From PR03 sp031362725 (GTDB lineage: Bacteria > Myxococcota_A > UBA9160 > PR03): a stretch of DNA of 64,000 bases. This document shows positions 42,228 through 51,036 of this stretch, in pieces. The notes beneath the pieces were generated by a model, which saw only the letters and a program-made list of their open reading frames with translations, did not search any database and was not told the origin of the DNA. The stretch's first letter is position 1. Each line of letters starts with the position of its first letter. Both the position numbers and the translations under genes were made by a program. The stretch lies in contig JANLTC010000016.1 in NCBI GenBank assembly GCA_031362725.1, positions 1-64,000 on the forward strand, read 5' to 3'.

Positions 42228-43073
42228 CTATTTCGCCGCCTGCAAACGGCGCAACAGCGCGGCACTGGCCCGCCGGGCCAGCGAGGCGGGCAGCGTTCGG
42301 ATCACCGCGCCCATCACCTTGTTGCCACCGCCCGGGATGACCACCAACTCCCCGCTGCGCAGCGCCGCGAGCGAAACATCGACGACCGCCCCGGCCGTCA
42401 TCCAGGCGAAGTCGGGAATCCCTTCCGTGCTGACGCCCGCGACCTCCTGGAACTCCGTGCGCGTGAAGCCCGGACAGAGCAGTTGCAGGCGCACACCACT
42501 GCCGCGCAGCTCCTCGCTGATGGCTTGCGTGAACGAGTTCACGAACGCCTTGGTCGCGGCATAGGTGGCGTTGAACGGCGCCGGCTGGAAGCCGGCCAGC
42601 GACGACACGTTGATCACCGAGCCGTGTCCACGCGGCTTGAATACCGCCACCGCCGCGTGTGTGAGCCGCAGCAATGCCAGTACGTTCAGGCGGACCTCTT
42701 CTTCCTCGGCGTCGCGATCGAGCTCCGCGAACAGGCCGCTGGTGCCAAAGCCGGCATTGTTCACCAGCAACTCGAGCGCCGGTTCCGCGGCGATCCGCGC
42801 TTCGACGACGCGCACACCTTCTGCGCTGCCGAGATCGGCGGCGAGCACATCGACGCGACGGTCGTGGGTACGGCCGAGCCGCTCCGCGAGTTCTTCGAGT
42901 CGATCGCGACGGCGCGCGACGAGCACGAGATCGTAGGCGTCGCGCGCGAGACGCTCGGCGTACGCGGCGCCAATGCCGGCGGATGCGCCGGTCACGATCG
43001 CCAGGCGCCGCGGGCCGGCGGCCTTCGCTTCGGAGTCGCGCGTAACGTCGGAAACCGGGATCGAGCTGGACAT
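42228..43073 (-). CDS. Short-chain dehydrogenase/reductase
   Basis: 281-residue classical SDR: AIVTGASAGIGAAYAERLA, LVNNAGFGTSG and SSLAGFQPAPFNATYAATKAF (Ser and Tyr-x3-Lys). The C-terminal tail (RTLPASLARRASAALLRRLQ) is basic and amphipathic, which could touch membrane. The family fits the DltE/SadH-like oxidoreductases of unknown substrate. ATG 43073 is behind GGAGGACCC. Confidence 0.86.
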   Translation of the reverse strand: MSSSIPVSDVTRDSEAKAAGPRRLAIVTGASAGIGAAYAERLARDAYDLVLVARRRDRLEELAERLGRTHDRRVDVLAADLGSAEGVRVVEARIAAEPALELLVNNAGFGTSGLFAELDRDAEEEEVRLNVLALLRLTHAAVAVFKPRGHGSVINVSSLAGFQPAPFNATYAATKAFVNSFTQAISEELRGSGVRLQLLCPGFTRTEFQEVAGVSTEGIPDFAWMTAGAVVDVSLAALRSGELVVIPGGGNKVMGAVIRTLPASLARRASAALLRRLQAAK

Positions 43074-43102
43074 GGGTCCTCCGGGGATTGGAGATCGATT
43101 GG

Positions 43103-43471
43103 CTAGAGCAGGTCGAGAATGCGCTCGAGCGGACGCCCGACCGCGGCGCGCACGCCACGAACCAGAATCGGTCGCTCGATCAATACCGGGTGCGCCGCCA
43201 TCGCGCGCAGGATCGCGTCGTCGCTGGCGTCGCCGTCGAGCCCTTCGGCTGCCCAGGCTTCCTCGCCGCGCCGCGACCATTCGCGCGGCGGCAGGGCGAG
43301 TCGCGCAGCGAGTTCGTAGAGCTCTGCGAGCGTCAGTGGATCCTCGAGGTAGCGGCGTTCCGCAAAGTCGATGCCGCGCGCTTCGAGCAGCTCGCGTGCT
43401 GCGCGCGACTTCGAACAGCGCGGGTTGTGGAGCAGCACGAACGATGCGTCGGTATCGGGCAGGCTGGCCAT
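43103..43471 (-). CDS. ArsC/YfgD-family thioredoxin-fold protein
   Basis: 122 residues. VLLHNPRCSKSRAARELLEARG is the ArsC active-site helix with the catalytic cysteine; the Arg of ArsC that helps bind arsenate corresponds to the RPILVRG segment. YfgD/YffB relatives share this fold and often have unknown reductase roles. It may be a glutaredoxin-dependent arsenate reductase or a YfgD-like protein; no other ars genes are near. It is upstream of the SDR, 29 bases away, same strand. ATG 43471. Confidence 0.82.
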   Translation of the reverse strand: MASLPDTDASFVLLHNPRCSKSRAARELLEARGIDFAERRYLEDPLTLAELYELAARLALPPREWSRRGEEAWAAEGLDGDASDDAILRAMAAHPVLIERPILVRGVRAAVGRPLERILDLL

Positions 43472-43540
43472 CGCGAGCACGATAGCCCGGCGGCGCCTTC
43501 GCGGGTGGTCGGTGCAACGTCGCTCTGTCATGCTGTCTTC

Positions 43541-44074
43541 GTGAGTTTCCTCCAGCGCATTCTCGGAGCCGCGAAACGCAGCGATGCCAGCGGCGAGACC
43601 GAGACGGTGCGCCGCATCGCCGCACGACTGGAGCGGCTGCCGCACGAGCGTGCCCGCCACCTCGCCGCGTTCGCCTACGTGCTGGCTCGCGTTGCGAACT
43701 CCGACCTCCGGATCACGGAGACCGAGACCGACGCGATGCTCGCGCTCGTTCGCGAGCACGCTGGACTCTCGGAGGAGGAAGCCGCGCTGACGGTGGAGAT
43801 CGCGAAGTCGCAGACGCGGCTGCTGGGCGGCACCGAGAACTACGTCGTCACGCGCGAGTTTCGCGAGATCTCGGCACGCGAGGACTGCGTGAAGCTGATG
43901 CACTGCCTGTACGCGGTCGCAGCCGCCGACGGAACGATCGCGAGCGCCGAGAGCGCCGAAATCGCAAAGATCGCCGACGAACTCGGCCTGCTTCGCGAAG
44001 AAGTGCTCGCGCTGCGCGCACAGTGGCGCGAGAAATTGTCCGAGTTTCAGGCGCTGCCGGAGAAGTCGAGCTAG
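43541..44074 (+). CDS. TerB-like (tellurite-resistance-type) protein
   Basis: 177 residues of helix: LAAFAYVLARVANSDLRITETETDAM, EEEAALTVEIAKSQT and CLYAVAAADGTIASAESAEI, where the two ADG/NSD acidic loops match the TerB/DjlA metal-binding acidic loops. TerB domains bind divalent ions and have adaptor roles in stress; tellurite resistance itself is not implied. GTG 43541. Divergent from the ArsC-like gene. Confidence 0.72.
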   Translation: MSFLQRILGAAKRSDASGETETVRRIAARLERLPHERARHLAAFAYVLARVANSDLRITETETDAMLALVREHAGLSEEEAALTVEIAKSQTRLLGGTENYVVTREFREISAREDCVKLMHCLYAVAAADGTIASAESAEIAKIADELGLLREEVLALRAQWREKLSEFQALPEKSS

Positions 44075-44120
44075 CGCCGACTGCGCTGCCCATTACATTC
44101 GCGCAAATCGAGGAGGCAAC

Positions 44121-44345
44121 ATGGCCGCAAAGAAGAAGACGTCGAAGCAAAGCGCGAAGAAATCCGCACCGAAGAAGAGCGCGAAACGCGTCGCGCCGAA
44201 GAAGCCGGCAAAGAAGACGGCACCCAAGCGAGGCGCCAAGAAGGCCTCGAAGCTCGCAGTCGCGAAGAGCGCCGTCGGCGTTGTCTACGCCGACGTGCGA
44301 CGCACGCTGAGCGGCGGCCTGATCGGTCGCCTGCTCGGCTCGTAG
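44121..44345 (+). CDS. Histone H1-like Lys/Ala-rich protein
   Basis: 74 residues; the first 46 are Lys/Ala/Pro repeats (KKTSKQSAKKSAPKK, PKKPAKKTAPKRG), the composition of bacterial H1-like DNA-binding proteins such as AlgP or Hc1. The last part (VGVVYADVRRTLSGGLIGRLLG) is an amphipathic helix. Likely to bind DNA non-specifically. ATG 44121 follows GAGGAGG-like AATCGAGGAGGCAAC. Confidence 0.75.
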   Translation: MAAKKKTSKQSAKKSAPKKSAKRVAPKKPAKKTAPKRGAKKASKLAVAKSAVGVVYADVRRTLSGGLIGRLLGS

Positions 44346-44348
44346 CCA

Positions 44349-44369
44349 AGCGGCGGAACTGCAGCCGCT
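44349..44369. terminator. Short hairpin between convergent genes
   Basis: AGCGGC (44349-44354) and GCCGCT (44364-44369) form a 6-base stem between the H1-like and ATPase stops, reaching into the ATPase stop codon. Too short to be a sure terminator. Confidence 0.3.
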
Positions 44370-45060
44370 AGGAGCGGATCAGTAGCAGCGTCTTCGGATC
44401 GAGCGCGACGTGCAACGCGCTCACGTCGCTGCTGTCATGGTCCTTCAACGCGCGCAGCGCGACGGAGCCCTCACCGGGCTCCATCGCCAGGATCACCGCG
44501 AAGGCGCTGCCGACCGCGCGCAACTCGGCAGGTAGCTCCGTGATGCGCTCGGTGGACACCGTTGCGGCCAACCACACCTCGACCTGGCAGTCGCGCGCGG
44601 CGCCTGCCCACTCCTCCATCTCGGCGGCGGTGCGCTGCGCGAGATCGAGGCCGTCGACCACCACGAGTTCCGGACGCGGTCCCAGCTCGGCTTCCAGCGC
44701 GATCGCCTCGCGCAAACGCTTGGCGTCGAAGGATCCCTGCGGGTAGACCCGGATCCGGCGCAGCCGGTCCATTTCCGCGCGCACCGCAACGTGGTTCTCC
44801 GAGAGCTGCGTCGTGTTGGCGAGTTCCTCGAAAACGGTGTCGTAGAAGTCGCGCACATGCTGCACGGTGTGGTCGAGCGCGACGTGGAGCACCGGCTTGT
44901 TGCGCAGCAGCTCGTCGAGCGCGACGCCCACCAGGAACGACGTCTTGCCGACGCCGGCGCCGGCCAGCACGAGGCCGAGGTTGCCCTGCTTGAGACCCCC
45001 GTGGAGACCCTTCTCCAGCAGGCGCAGCGGCGAGCGGGCAGTGAGAAAACGTCGGTACAT
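44368..45060 (-). CDS. RecA/KaiC-fold ATPase coupled to fusA
   Basis: 230 residues. Walker A LAGAGVGKTSFLVGVAL and Walker B LVVVDGLDLA in a RecA-like order, with no DNA-binding loop recognised. Its ATG at 45060 overlaps the fusA stop by one base (TGATG), so expression should be tied to EF-G. The neighbours suggest a role around translation or stress, but none is shown. It may belong to an uncharacterised conserved family. Confidence 0.68.
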   Translation of the reverse strand: MYRRFLTARSPLRLLEKGLHGGLKQGNLGLVLAGAGVGKTSFLVGVALDELLRNKPVLHVALDHTVQHVRDFYDTVFEELANTTQLSENHVAVRAEMDRLRRIRVYPQGSFDAKRLREAIALEAELGPRPELVVVDGLDLAQRTAAEMEEWAGAARDCQVEVWLAATVSTERITELPAELRAVGSAFAVILAMEPGEGSVALRALKDHDSSDVSALHVALDPKTLLLIRS

Positions 45061-47156
45061 CACTCGTCCTCGATCTTGCGCCGATCGGCGTATTTCTCGA
45101 GCAGTTCCTTGGTCACCTCGCTCGGGCACGGCAGGTAGCGCGCGAACTCCATGGTGAACTCGGCCTTGCCCTGCGTTTGGGAACGCAGATCGGTGGCGTA
45201 GCCGAACATCTCGGCAAGCGGCACCTCGGCTTCGACGCGACAGAAACCGGCTTCCTCGGTGGTCCCGATCACCGTCCCACGCCGCTGCATGATGGTCTTG
45301 AGCGCTGCACCCTGGAACTCGGCCGGTCCTTCGACGGCGAGCTTCATCACCGGCTCGAGGATGATGGGCTTGGCCGCCCCGTAGCAGGAACGGAACGCGC
45401 CGCGCGCGGCGGAGATGAACGCCATTTCCGATGAGTCGACGGCATGCGACTGGCCGTCGTTCACGACCACCTTCACGCCGATCGTCGGGAAACCGATCAA
45501 CCGGCCCTTCACCAGCGCGCTCGCGAAGCCCTTCTCGACGGCGCCCATGAACTCGGTGGGGATCGCGCCACCACGAACCTCGTTCGAGAATTCCCAGACG
45601 CGGCCGTCGCCTTCCGGCAGCGGCTCGATGTGACCCGCGACCTTCGCATACTGGCCGGAGCCGCCGGTCTGTTTCTTGTGCGCGTAGCTGAAATCGGCGC
45701 GCTGCGAGATGGTCTCGCGGTAGGCGACCTGCGGGGCACCGGTCTGCACTTCGACCTTGTACTCGCGCTTCATGCGCTCGACGTACACATCGAGGTGCAG
45801 CTCGCCCATTCCGGAGATCACCGTCTCGTTGCTCTCGGGATCGACGTGGGAGCGGAACGTCGGGTCCTCGCGCACGAAGCGACCGAGTGCCTTCGCGAGG
45901 TTGTCCTGGCTCTTGGCATCCTTGGCCTTGATGGCGATCGAGACCACGGGCTCGGGCACGTGCATCGACGACATCGCGACGTCGATGCTGCCGTCCGTGA
46001 AGGTGTCTCCCGACGCACAGTCGATGCCGAAGAGCGCGACGATGTCGCCTGCGCTCGCGGTCTCGATGTCTTCCATCGAGTCGGCGTGCATGCGCACCAG
46101 TCGGCCGACCTTGTGGCGACGGTTGCTGCGCATGTTCTCGATGTTGGTGCCCTTGGCGAGCGTGCCCTGGTAGATGCGCGTGTAGGTGAGCTGGCCGTAG
46201 CGGCCTTCCTCGAGCTTGAAGGCGAGCGCGACGAGCGGTTTGTTCGGATCGGAGGGAAGTACGATCGGCGCTTCGTCGGCCGAGAGATCCACGGCGGTGT
46301 TCTCGACGTCGAGCGGACTCGGCAGGTAGCGGATCACGGCGTCGAGCAGCAGCTGCACGCCCTTGTTCTTGTAGGCGGATCCCATGAACACGGGCGTCAA
46401 TTCGCGGGTGAGGGTTCCGTTGCGGACCGCCTGGTGGATCAGATCCTCGGTCGCGTTGCCCTCGAGGATCGCCTCCATCAGCTCGTCCGAGTACATCGAG
46501 ACCGCGTCGAGCATCACTTCGCGCGCGACGTCGGCCTCGTCCTGCATCGCCGCCGGAATCGGCCCCCGCACGATCGATTCACCCTGATCTCCTTCGAAGA
46601 TCACGGCCTCCATCCGAATCAGGTCGATGACGCCTTCGTGCTGCGCCTCGACGCCAATCGGGATCTGCATCATCACCGCGTTGTGGGCGAGTTTCTCTCG
46701 CAGTTGCTCGGTGACGCGGCGGGGATTCGCGCCGCTGCGATCGAGCTTGTTGATGAAGGCTAGACGCGGAACTTTGTAGCGACGCATCTGGCGATCGACG
46801 GTCAGCGATTGCGACTGCACGCCCGCGACACCGCACAGAACCAGGATCGCGCCGTCGAGCACGCGCAACGCGCGCTCCACTTCGATCGTGAAATCGACGT
46901 GGCCGGGCGTGTCGATGATGTTGACGTGGTGGTCGTCCCAGGTGGTGTAGGTGGCGGCCGACTGGATCGTGATGCCGCGCTCTTTCTCCAGCTCCATGAA
47001 GTCCATCGTCGCGCCGGCGCCGTCCTTGCCCTTCACCTCGCTGATCTTGTGGATCCGCTTGGTGTAGTAGAGGATGCGCTCCGTGAGCGTGGTCTTGCCC
47101 GAATCGATGTGGGCCGAGATGCCGATGTTCCGGATTTTTTCGAGTTCGTTGCTCAT
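45060..47156 (-). CDS. fusA: Elongation factor G (spdEFG1/mtEFG1-like)
   Basis: 698 residues, full-length EF-G with the GTPase domain (SAHIDSGKTTLTERI, IDTPGHVDF, NKLDRSG) and domains II-V. The stretch EVKGKDGAGATMDFMELE, the TPVFMGSAYKNKGVQ block and the overall order match the spdEFG1/mitochondrial EFG1 subgroup more than E. coli EF-G. In organisms with that subgroup it does translocation while a second EF-G handles recycling. rpsL, rpsG and tuf are absent, so this is outside the usual str operon. infA is upstream in the same strand. Confidence 0.93.
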   Translation of the reverse strand: MSNELEKIRNIGISAHIDSGKTTLTERILYYTKRIHKISEVKGKDGAGATMDFMELEKERGITIQSAATYTTWDDHHVNIIDTPGHVDFTIEVERALRVLDGAILVLCGVAGVQSQSLTVDRQMRRYKVPRLAFINKLDRSGANPRRVTEQLREKLAHNAVMMQIPIGVEAQHEGVIDLIRMEAVIFEGDQGESIVRGPIPAAMQDEADVAREVMLDAVSMYSDELMEAILEGNATEDLIHQAVRNGTLTRELTPVFMGSAYKNKGVQLLLDAVIRYLPSPLDVENTAVDLSADEAPIVLPSDPNKPLVALAFKLEEGRYGQLTYTRIYQGTLAKGTNIENMRSNRRHKVGRLVRMHADSMEDIETASAGDIVALFGIDCASGDTFTDGSIDVAMSSMHVPEPVVSIAIKAKDAKSQDNLAKALGRFVREDPTFRSHVDPESNETVISGMGELHLDVYVERMKREYKVEVQTGAPQVAYRETISQRADFSYAHKKQTGGSGQYAKVAGHIEPLPEGDGRVWEFSNEVRGGAIPTEFMGAVEKGFASALVKGRLIGFPTIGVKVVVNDGQSHAVDSSEMAFISAARGAFRSCYGAAKPIILEPVMKLAVEGPAEFQGAALKTIMQRRGTVIGTTEEAGFCRVEAEVPLAEMFGYATDLRSQTQGKAEFTMEFARYLPCPSEVTKELLEKYADRRKIEDE

Positions 47157-47270
47157 GGCGCCGCTCTGGGGATCGTGGCTGGCATTCCCGGCTGGCGTTC
47201 CGGAATGGGCCTGCCCGATCTACACGATGAAGGTTTAGGAATCGAAAAGGGGGTGGTTGGGGCGCGCAGG

Positions 47271-48230
47271 CTAGCGGAGGCGCTCGCCCGCTTCGACCCC
47301 TGCGGACGCGAAGATCGCCGCGGCGGCGCCCTTCGCCCCGTCTCCGACGCGCAATTTGCCGATCGAGACCCGCCCGCCGGACGCCGCGAGGACGAGGCGC
47401 CCGTCCGCAAGGTCCAGCACCGTACCGGGCTCGGCGCCCGTCTCGCCCGCGACGAATCGTCCGTCGTAGAGCCGCACGCTCTCACCGTTCGCGCGCGACG
47501 AATGGGCGCCGGGGCTGGGATCGCAACCGCGCACGAGGCGATCGATCTCGACCGCGGAGCGGCTCCAGTCGATGCGTGCGACCTCGTCCGTCACGAGGCC
47601 CTGGAACGTGGCGTTCGCCTCCTGCTGCGGCTCCGGCCGCGCGCTGCCGGCATCGACCGCGGCGACCGCCTCGACGACCGCCTCGACGCCCAGTGGATAG
47701 AGCTTGTCGAAGTACAAGCTCGCCGCGGAATCCGTGTCCTCGATCGCAACACCGCACTTCCGAACCACGATCGGTCCGGTGTCGACGCCGGCATCGGGCA
47801 CGAACACGGTGACACCCGTCTCCCGCTCGCCGAGGATGATCTGCCACGGAATCGCCGCACCGCCGCGAAAGCGCGGGAGGAGCGACGGGTGGAAGCACAG
47901 CGAGCCGAGCGAAGGCGAGAACACGATCTCGGGCGGCAGGATCGTCGTCGTGTACGGCATCACGTTCAGTTCGGCGCCGAGTGCGCGGTACTCCGCGACA
48001 CGTTCCGGCATCGCGACCCCTTGCCGGCGAAACGCCTTGTAGCGGAAGGTACGGAGCCCACGCTTCTCGGCCTCCTCTGCCAGCGGGTCCGGTCGCGCGC
48101 CGCCGGATGACTCGAGGGGCTTCGCGGGAGGCGCGTAGACCGCGACGATCTGGTGGCCGGCGTCGAGCAGCCGAACCAGCACATCCCTGGCGAAGGCGGC
48201 CTGACCGAAGAGGGCGATGCGTCGCGACAT
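47271..48230 (-). CDS. Formyltransferase-family protein, 10-formyl-THF dehydrogenase N-terminal-like
   Basis: 319 residues similar in order to the hydrolase domain of 10-formyltetrahydrofolate dehydrogenase: RIALFGQAAFARDVL, YRALGAELNVMPYTTTI, CFHPSLLPRFRGGAAIPW and DAGVDTGPI. The catalytic His (HPSLLP) and Asp (DTGP) are there; the Asn typical of methionyl-tRNA formyltransferases is replaced, as in the FDH type. It may hydrolyse 10-formyl-THF or transfer its formyl group. The aldehyde-dehydrogenase domain of FDH is missing. It lies between a hexapeptide acyltransferase and fusA on the same strand. ATG 48230. Confidence 0.78.
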   Translation of the reverse strand: MSRRIALFGQAAFARDVLVRLLDAGHQIVAVYAPPAKPLESSGGARPDPLAEEAEKRGLRTFRYKAFRRQGVAMPERVAEYRALGAELNVMPYTTTILPPEIVFSPSLGSLCFHPSLLPRFRGGAAIPWQIILGERETGVTVFVPDAGVDTGPIVVRKCGVAIEDTDSAASLYFDKLYPLGVEAVVEAVAAVDAGSARPEPQQEANATFQGLVTDEVARIDWSRSAVEIDRLVRGCDPSPGAHSSRANGESVRLYDGRFVAGETGAEPGTVLDLADGRLVLAASGGRVSIGKLRVGDGAKGAAAAIFASAGVEAGERLR

Positions 48231-48246
48231 GGCGCGACGGTAGCCG

Positions 48247-48837
48247 TCACGGCGTCCGCGAGCGATCGCCCACCGTGCCGCGCACGCGCGCCGGCACACC
48301 GTGGACGAGCGCGTGGTCGGGCACGTCGCGGTTCACCACCGAGCGCGCGCCGATCACCACGTGCGAGCCGATCTGCACGCCGCGCAGCACCGTCACGTCC
48401 GACGTGATCCACACGTGATCCCCGAGCGTGATGGGCGCGCCACGTTCCTTCCGCTCGGCGTCGAGGTCGTGCTGATCGGAGTCGATCACGCGGCAGCCGG
48501 GGCCGATCCAGGTGCGCCGTCCACACAGCAGCGCATGCTTCGCCGAAAGGTGGCAGCCGTTCAGCCACGAATCCGGACCCAGCACCAGCCTGGCTCCGGC
48601 GAACACAGCAATGTGGATGGGCTCGAGTTCGGTGCGCAGCCACGTGCGCTCGCCGATCTCGACCTGCGCGCCAGCGCCGAGCAACAGCGTGAGGGCGCCG
48701 GCGGTGCGCTCGGTCGCGACGTTCGCGCCGATCTTGAGCAGCGCTCCGGGTCCCATCTCGATGCGGGCCCTCGCAAAGTTGGTGCTGGCGCTCGGATCGA
48801 TCTGGAAGCCGGGATGGCGCGCGGCGAGCTGGCGCAA
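48247..48837 (-). CDS. Hexapeptide-repeat (LbH) acyltransferase
   Basis: 196 residues made of left-handed beta-helix repeats: IGERTWLRTEL, LVLGPDSWLNGCHL, WIGPGCRVIDSDQHDLD and the final ITLGDHVWITSDVTVLRGVQIGSHVVIGA. HDLD with its His matches sugar acetyltransferases of the DapH/LpxA relatives, so the substrate is probably a nucleotide sugar or surface glycan. It starts at TTG 48837; no better start is visible, though the frame stays open back to the infA stop. Coupled in direction with the formyltransferase gene. The role of the pair in an infA/fusA operon is unclear. Confidence 0.7.
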   Translation of the reverse strand: MRQLAARHPGFQIDPSASTNFARARIEMGPGALLKIGANVATERTAGALTLLLGAGAQVEIGERTWLRTELEPIHIAVFAGARLVLGPDSWLNGCHLSAKHALLCGRRTWIGPGCRVIDSDQHDLDAERKERGAPITLGDHVWITSDVTVLRGVQIGSHVVIGARSVVNRDVPDHALVHGVPARVRGTVGDRSRTP

Positions 48838-48914
48838 GCGGCGGCGGTCGGAGGCCTGGATCGCCCGTAGCAGCCACCGACTCGCGAACGGAATCCCCGG
48901 CGCGATCGCGCTGG

Positions 48915-49193
48915 CTACCGGCTGGGACCCGAACCCGGACCTGAACCCGGACCCGAATCAGGACCGCTCTGCCCTTCGCGCAACCGGAACGTGATGAAGC
49001 CGTGCGTCGGATCGTACGGAGAGAGCCCGACTTGAACGCGGTCGCCGGGAATCACGCGGATGCGGAAACGACGCATGCGACCCGAGAGCTGCGCGGTGAC
49101 GGTGTGGCCCGTGTCGAGGCCGACCTGGTAGCGGCCTCCGCCGAGAATCTTCTCGACGGCACCGGTTGCTTGGATCAGATCTTCGCGTGACAT
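48915..49193 (-). CDS. infA: Translation initiation factor IF-1 with Gly/Pro/Ser tail
   Basis: 92 residues: the first 74 are IF-1 (SREDLIQATGAVEKILGG, SGRMRRFRIRVIPGD, VQVGLSPYDPTHGFITFR), an OB fold that binds the ribosomal A site. The C-terminal extension is GPDSGPGSGPGSGPSR, encoded by short tandem repeats, absent from most IF-1. ATG 49193. It starts a minus-strand series with fusA; a DUF4105 gene is divergent. Confidence 0.9.
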   Translation of the reverse strand: MSREDLIQATGAVEKILGGGRYQVGLDTGHTVTAQLSGRMRRFRIRVIPGDRVQVGLSPYDPTHGFITFRLREGQSGPDSGPGSGPGSGPSR

Positions 49194-49288
49194 GCGTCCC
49201 CTGGTCGAATCGGGCCACGGTTTAGCACTCGATCGCGCCGCTGGCAGGCTGCGGGCGCGGGCGCGGGGCCGAGGCCATCCTGCGGGCG

Positions 49289-50266
49289 ATGTGGTTCCTC
49301 ACGCCTCTTCTGTTGATCGCGGTGGCATGGGGCAGCGCCGCACTGTGGTTCGACGGCCCGCCCTCGCGGACCGCGGCCGGCGTCGCAGCCGGCGGCTTCG
49401 CAATCGCCGGCGCCGCTGCGCTGGCGTTGCTGCGACCGCGCAGGAATGCGCTGCTCGCAACGACTGCGCTCGTCGCCGCCGTCGTCGGTTGGTGGCTCGC
49501 AATCCCGGCGCGCAACGATCGCGACTGGCTCGGTGACGTAGCCCGCCCCGCGGTGGCCACGATCGAGGGTTCGCAGCTCACGATCGAGAACGTCCGCAAC
49601 TTCGAGTACCGCAGCGACACCGACTTCAGCGAGCACTGGGAGACACGCCACTACGATCTCGACGCGCTGAGCGCGATCGATCTCTCGTTGATCTACTGGG
49701 GTCCCACGCTGATCGCGCACACGATCGTCAGCTGGGAATTCGAGACTGGCCCGCCGCTCGCGATCTCGATCGAGACACGCAAGGAGAAGGGCGAAGCGTA
49801 TTCCGCGTTGCTCGGCTTCTTCCGCCAATATGAGCTGTACTACGTGGTGGCGGACGAGCGCGACGTACTCGGCGTTCGCAGCAACGTGCGGGGCGAGCAG
49901 GTCCTCCTCTATCGCATCGAGATGCCGGTAGAGCGGGCGCGCGCGCTGCTGCTCGACTACTTGCGCGAGGTGAACCAGCTCGCCGAGCGGCCACGCTGGT
50001 ACAACGCATTGAGTCAGAACTGCACGACGACGATCCGCCATCACGTGCAAGCTGTCGGTCCCTCGAATCCGTGGGACTGGCGCATCCTCGCCAACGGTCG
50101 GCTCGACGAGCTGCTCTACGAGCGCGGCACGATCGACACCAGCCTGCCCTTCGCAGAACTGCGCGCGCGCAGCGACATCTCCGAGAAGGCGAAGGCAGCG
50201 GGCACCGATCCCGCGTTCTCGCACCGCATCCGCGAGGGGCTGCCGGGCTTCGCCCCGGCTGGATGA
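49289..50266 (+). CDS. DUF4105 (Lnb N-terminal-type) periplasmic protein
   Basis: 325 residues. Three hydrophobic segments in the first 75 residues (WFLTPLLLIAVAWGSAALWF and others) lead into a periplasmic domain resembling DUF4105: VRNFEYRSDTDFSEHW, LIAHTIVSWEF and LSQNCTTTIRHHV. In this family a Cys/His pair has been proposed as catalytic; the sequence holds NCTTTIRHH. Function uncertain. The stop codon overlaps a repeat core (ATGATCC). ATG 49289. Confidence 0.78.
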   Translation: MWFLTPLLLIAVAWGSAALWFDGPPSRTAAGVAAGGFAIAGAAALALLRPRRNALLATTALVAAVVGWWLAIPARNDRDWLGDVARPAVATIEGSQLTIENVRNFEYRSDTDFSEHWETRHYDLDALSAIDLSLIYWGPTLIAHTIVSWEFETGPPLAISIETRKEKGEAYSALLGFFRQYELYYVVADERDVLGVRSNVRGEQVLLYRIEMPVERARALLLDYLREVNQLAERPRWYNALSQNCTTTIRHHVQAVGPSNPWDWRILANGRLDELLYERGTIDTSLPFAELRARSDISEKAKAAGTDPAFSHRIREGLPGFAPAG

Positions 50267-50291
50267 TCCTCGCTCGCCTGCGGCTCGCTTT
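50263..50291 (+). repeat. Solitary copy of the ATGA-anchored repeat
   Basis: ATGATCCTCGCTCGCC followed by TGCGGCTCGCTT starts on the stop codon of the DUF4105 gene and reads MILARLRLAFR. No palindrome follows, so this copy is shortened. It lies about 50 bases before a tRNA gene. Confidence 0.65.
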
Positions 50292-50340
50292 CCGAAACCC
50301 CTGCGATAGATTCGCGGGCCTTCGGGCCGCGCCCGAACGC

Positions 50341-50432
50341 GGAGAGGTGGCAGAGCCTGGTCGAATGCGCCTGACTCGAAATCAGGAGTACCCGCAAGGG
50401 TACCGGGGGTTCGAATCCCTCCCTCTCCGCCA
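50341..50432 (+). tRNA. tRNA-Ser (anticodon CGA)
   Basis: Acceptor GGAGAGG (50341-50347) pairs with CCTCTCC (50422-50428), followed by discriminator G and an encoded CCA (50430-50432). The anticodon loop CTCGAAA gives CGA, reading UCG. The long variable arm (GTACCCGCAAGGGTAC) is typical of tRNA-Ser; the T arm has GGTTCGAATCC. Confidence 0.95.
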
Positions 50433-50449
50433 CCCGCGAACTCCTTCGG

Positions 50450-51022
50450 CTAGCGCCCGTTCCGCTCCTCCGCCTCTGCAGCGACGCGCTCCGGCGTTCG
50501 ATCGCCGAGCAGGTTCTCGGTCTCGAGCGGAACGCGCGTCGATTCGAGAAAACGCGAGAGCATGTTGAAGTACGAGCAGCAGACGATCAGCTCGCTCGCC
50601 TGCCGATTGCCATAGCGCGCAACGATCTGTGCGAGCGCATCGTCCGACAGGCGCACGTCGCGGCTGATCTCGTCCGCGACACGGCACAGCAGATTGCCCT
50701 CTTCGCCGAGGCTCGTGACGGGCTCCTCGCTGCGAATCACGGCGATCTCGTGATCCGTCACACCGAGGTTGCGCCCGAGGCGCTCGTGCTGCGTCCACTC
50801 GTAGACGGAACGCGTCACGTGTGCGACGCGCAGTACCGCGATCTCGCGCTTGCGCGCATCGAACTCGGCGTCGACCAGGATCGAGCGCGCAAAGTCGAGG
50901 AACGGGCGGAAGCTCGCGGGCGCGGCGGCCATCATCCGGAACACGTGGAGCGGCGGCAGTGCGGCGAGCGTCGCCCGCGTCTCGTCGCCGAGTTCCTCGT
51001 CACGCGGGAGCGGAATCTGCAC
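50450..51022 (-). CDS. Carboxymuconolactone decarboxylase-family protein
   Basis: 190 residues: REIAVLRVAHVTRSVYEWTQHERLGRNLGV is the family core, shared by gamma-carboxymuconolactone decarboxylases and AhpD-like proteins. The CxxC pair of AhpD is absent, so peroxidase-cofactor activity is unlikely; cysteines CC near SELIVCCSYFNML are of uncertain role. GTG 51022. Neighbour to an oxidoreductase pseudogene and SDRs, as is common in aromatic or terpenoid breakdown sets. Confidence 0.8.
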   Translation of the reverse strand: MQIPLPRDEELGDETRATLAALPPLHVFRMMAAAPASFRPFLDFARSILVDAEFDARKREIAVLRVAHVTRSVYEWTQHERLGRNLGVTDHEIAVIRSEEPVTSLGEEGNLLCRVADEISRDVRLSDDALAQIVARYGNRQASELIVCCSYFNMLSRFLESTRVPLETENLLGDRTPERVAAEAEERNGR

Positions 51023-51036
51023 GGGCGAAGGTCTCC

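Noticed and set aside
47183..47207. Imperfect hairpin (CATTCCCGG/CCGGAATG) before fusA
   Set aside because: One bulge and no sign of conservation; too weak to call a leader regulator.
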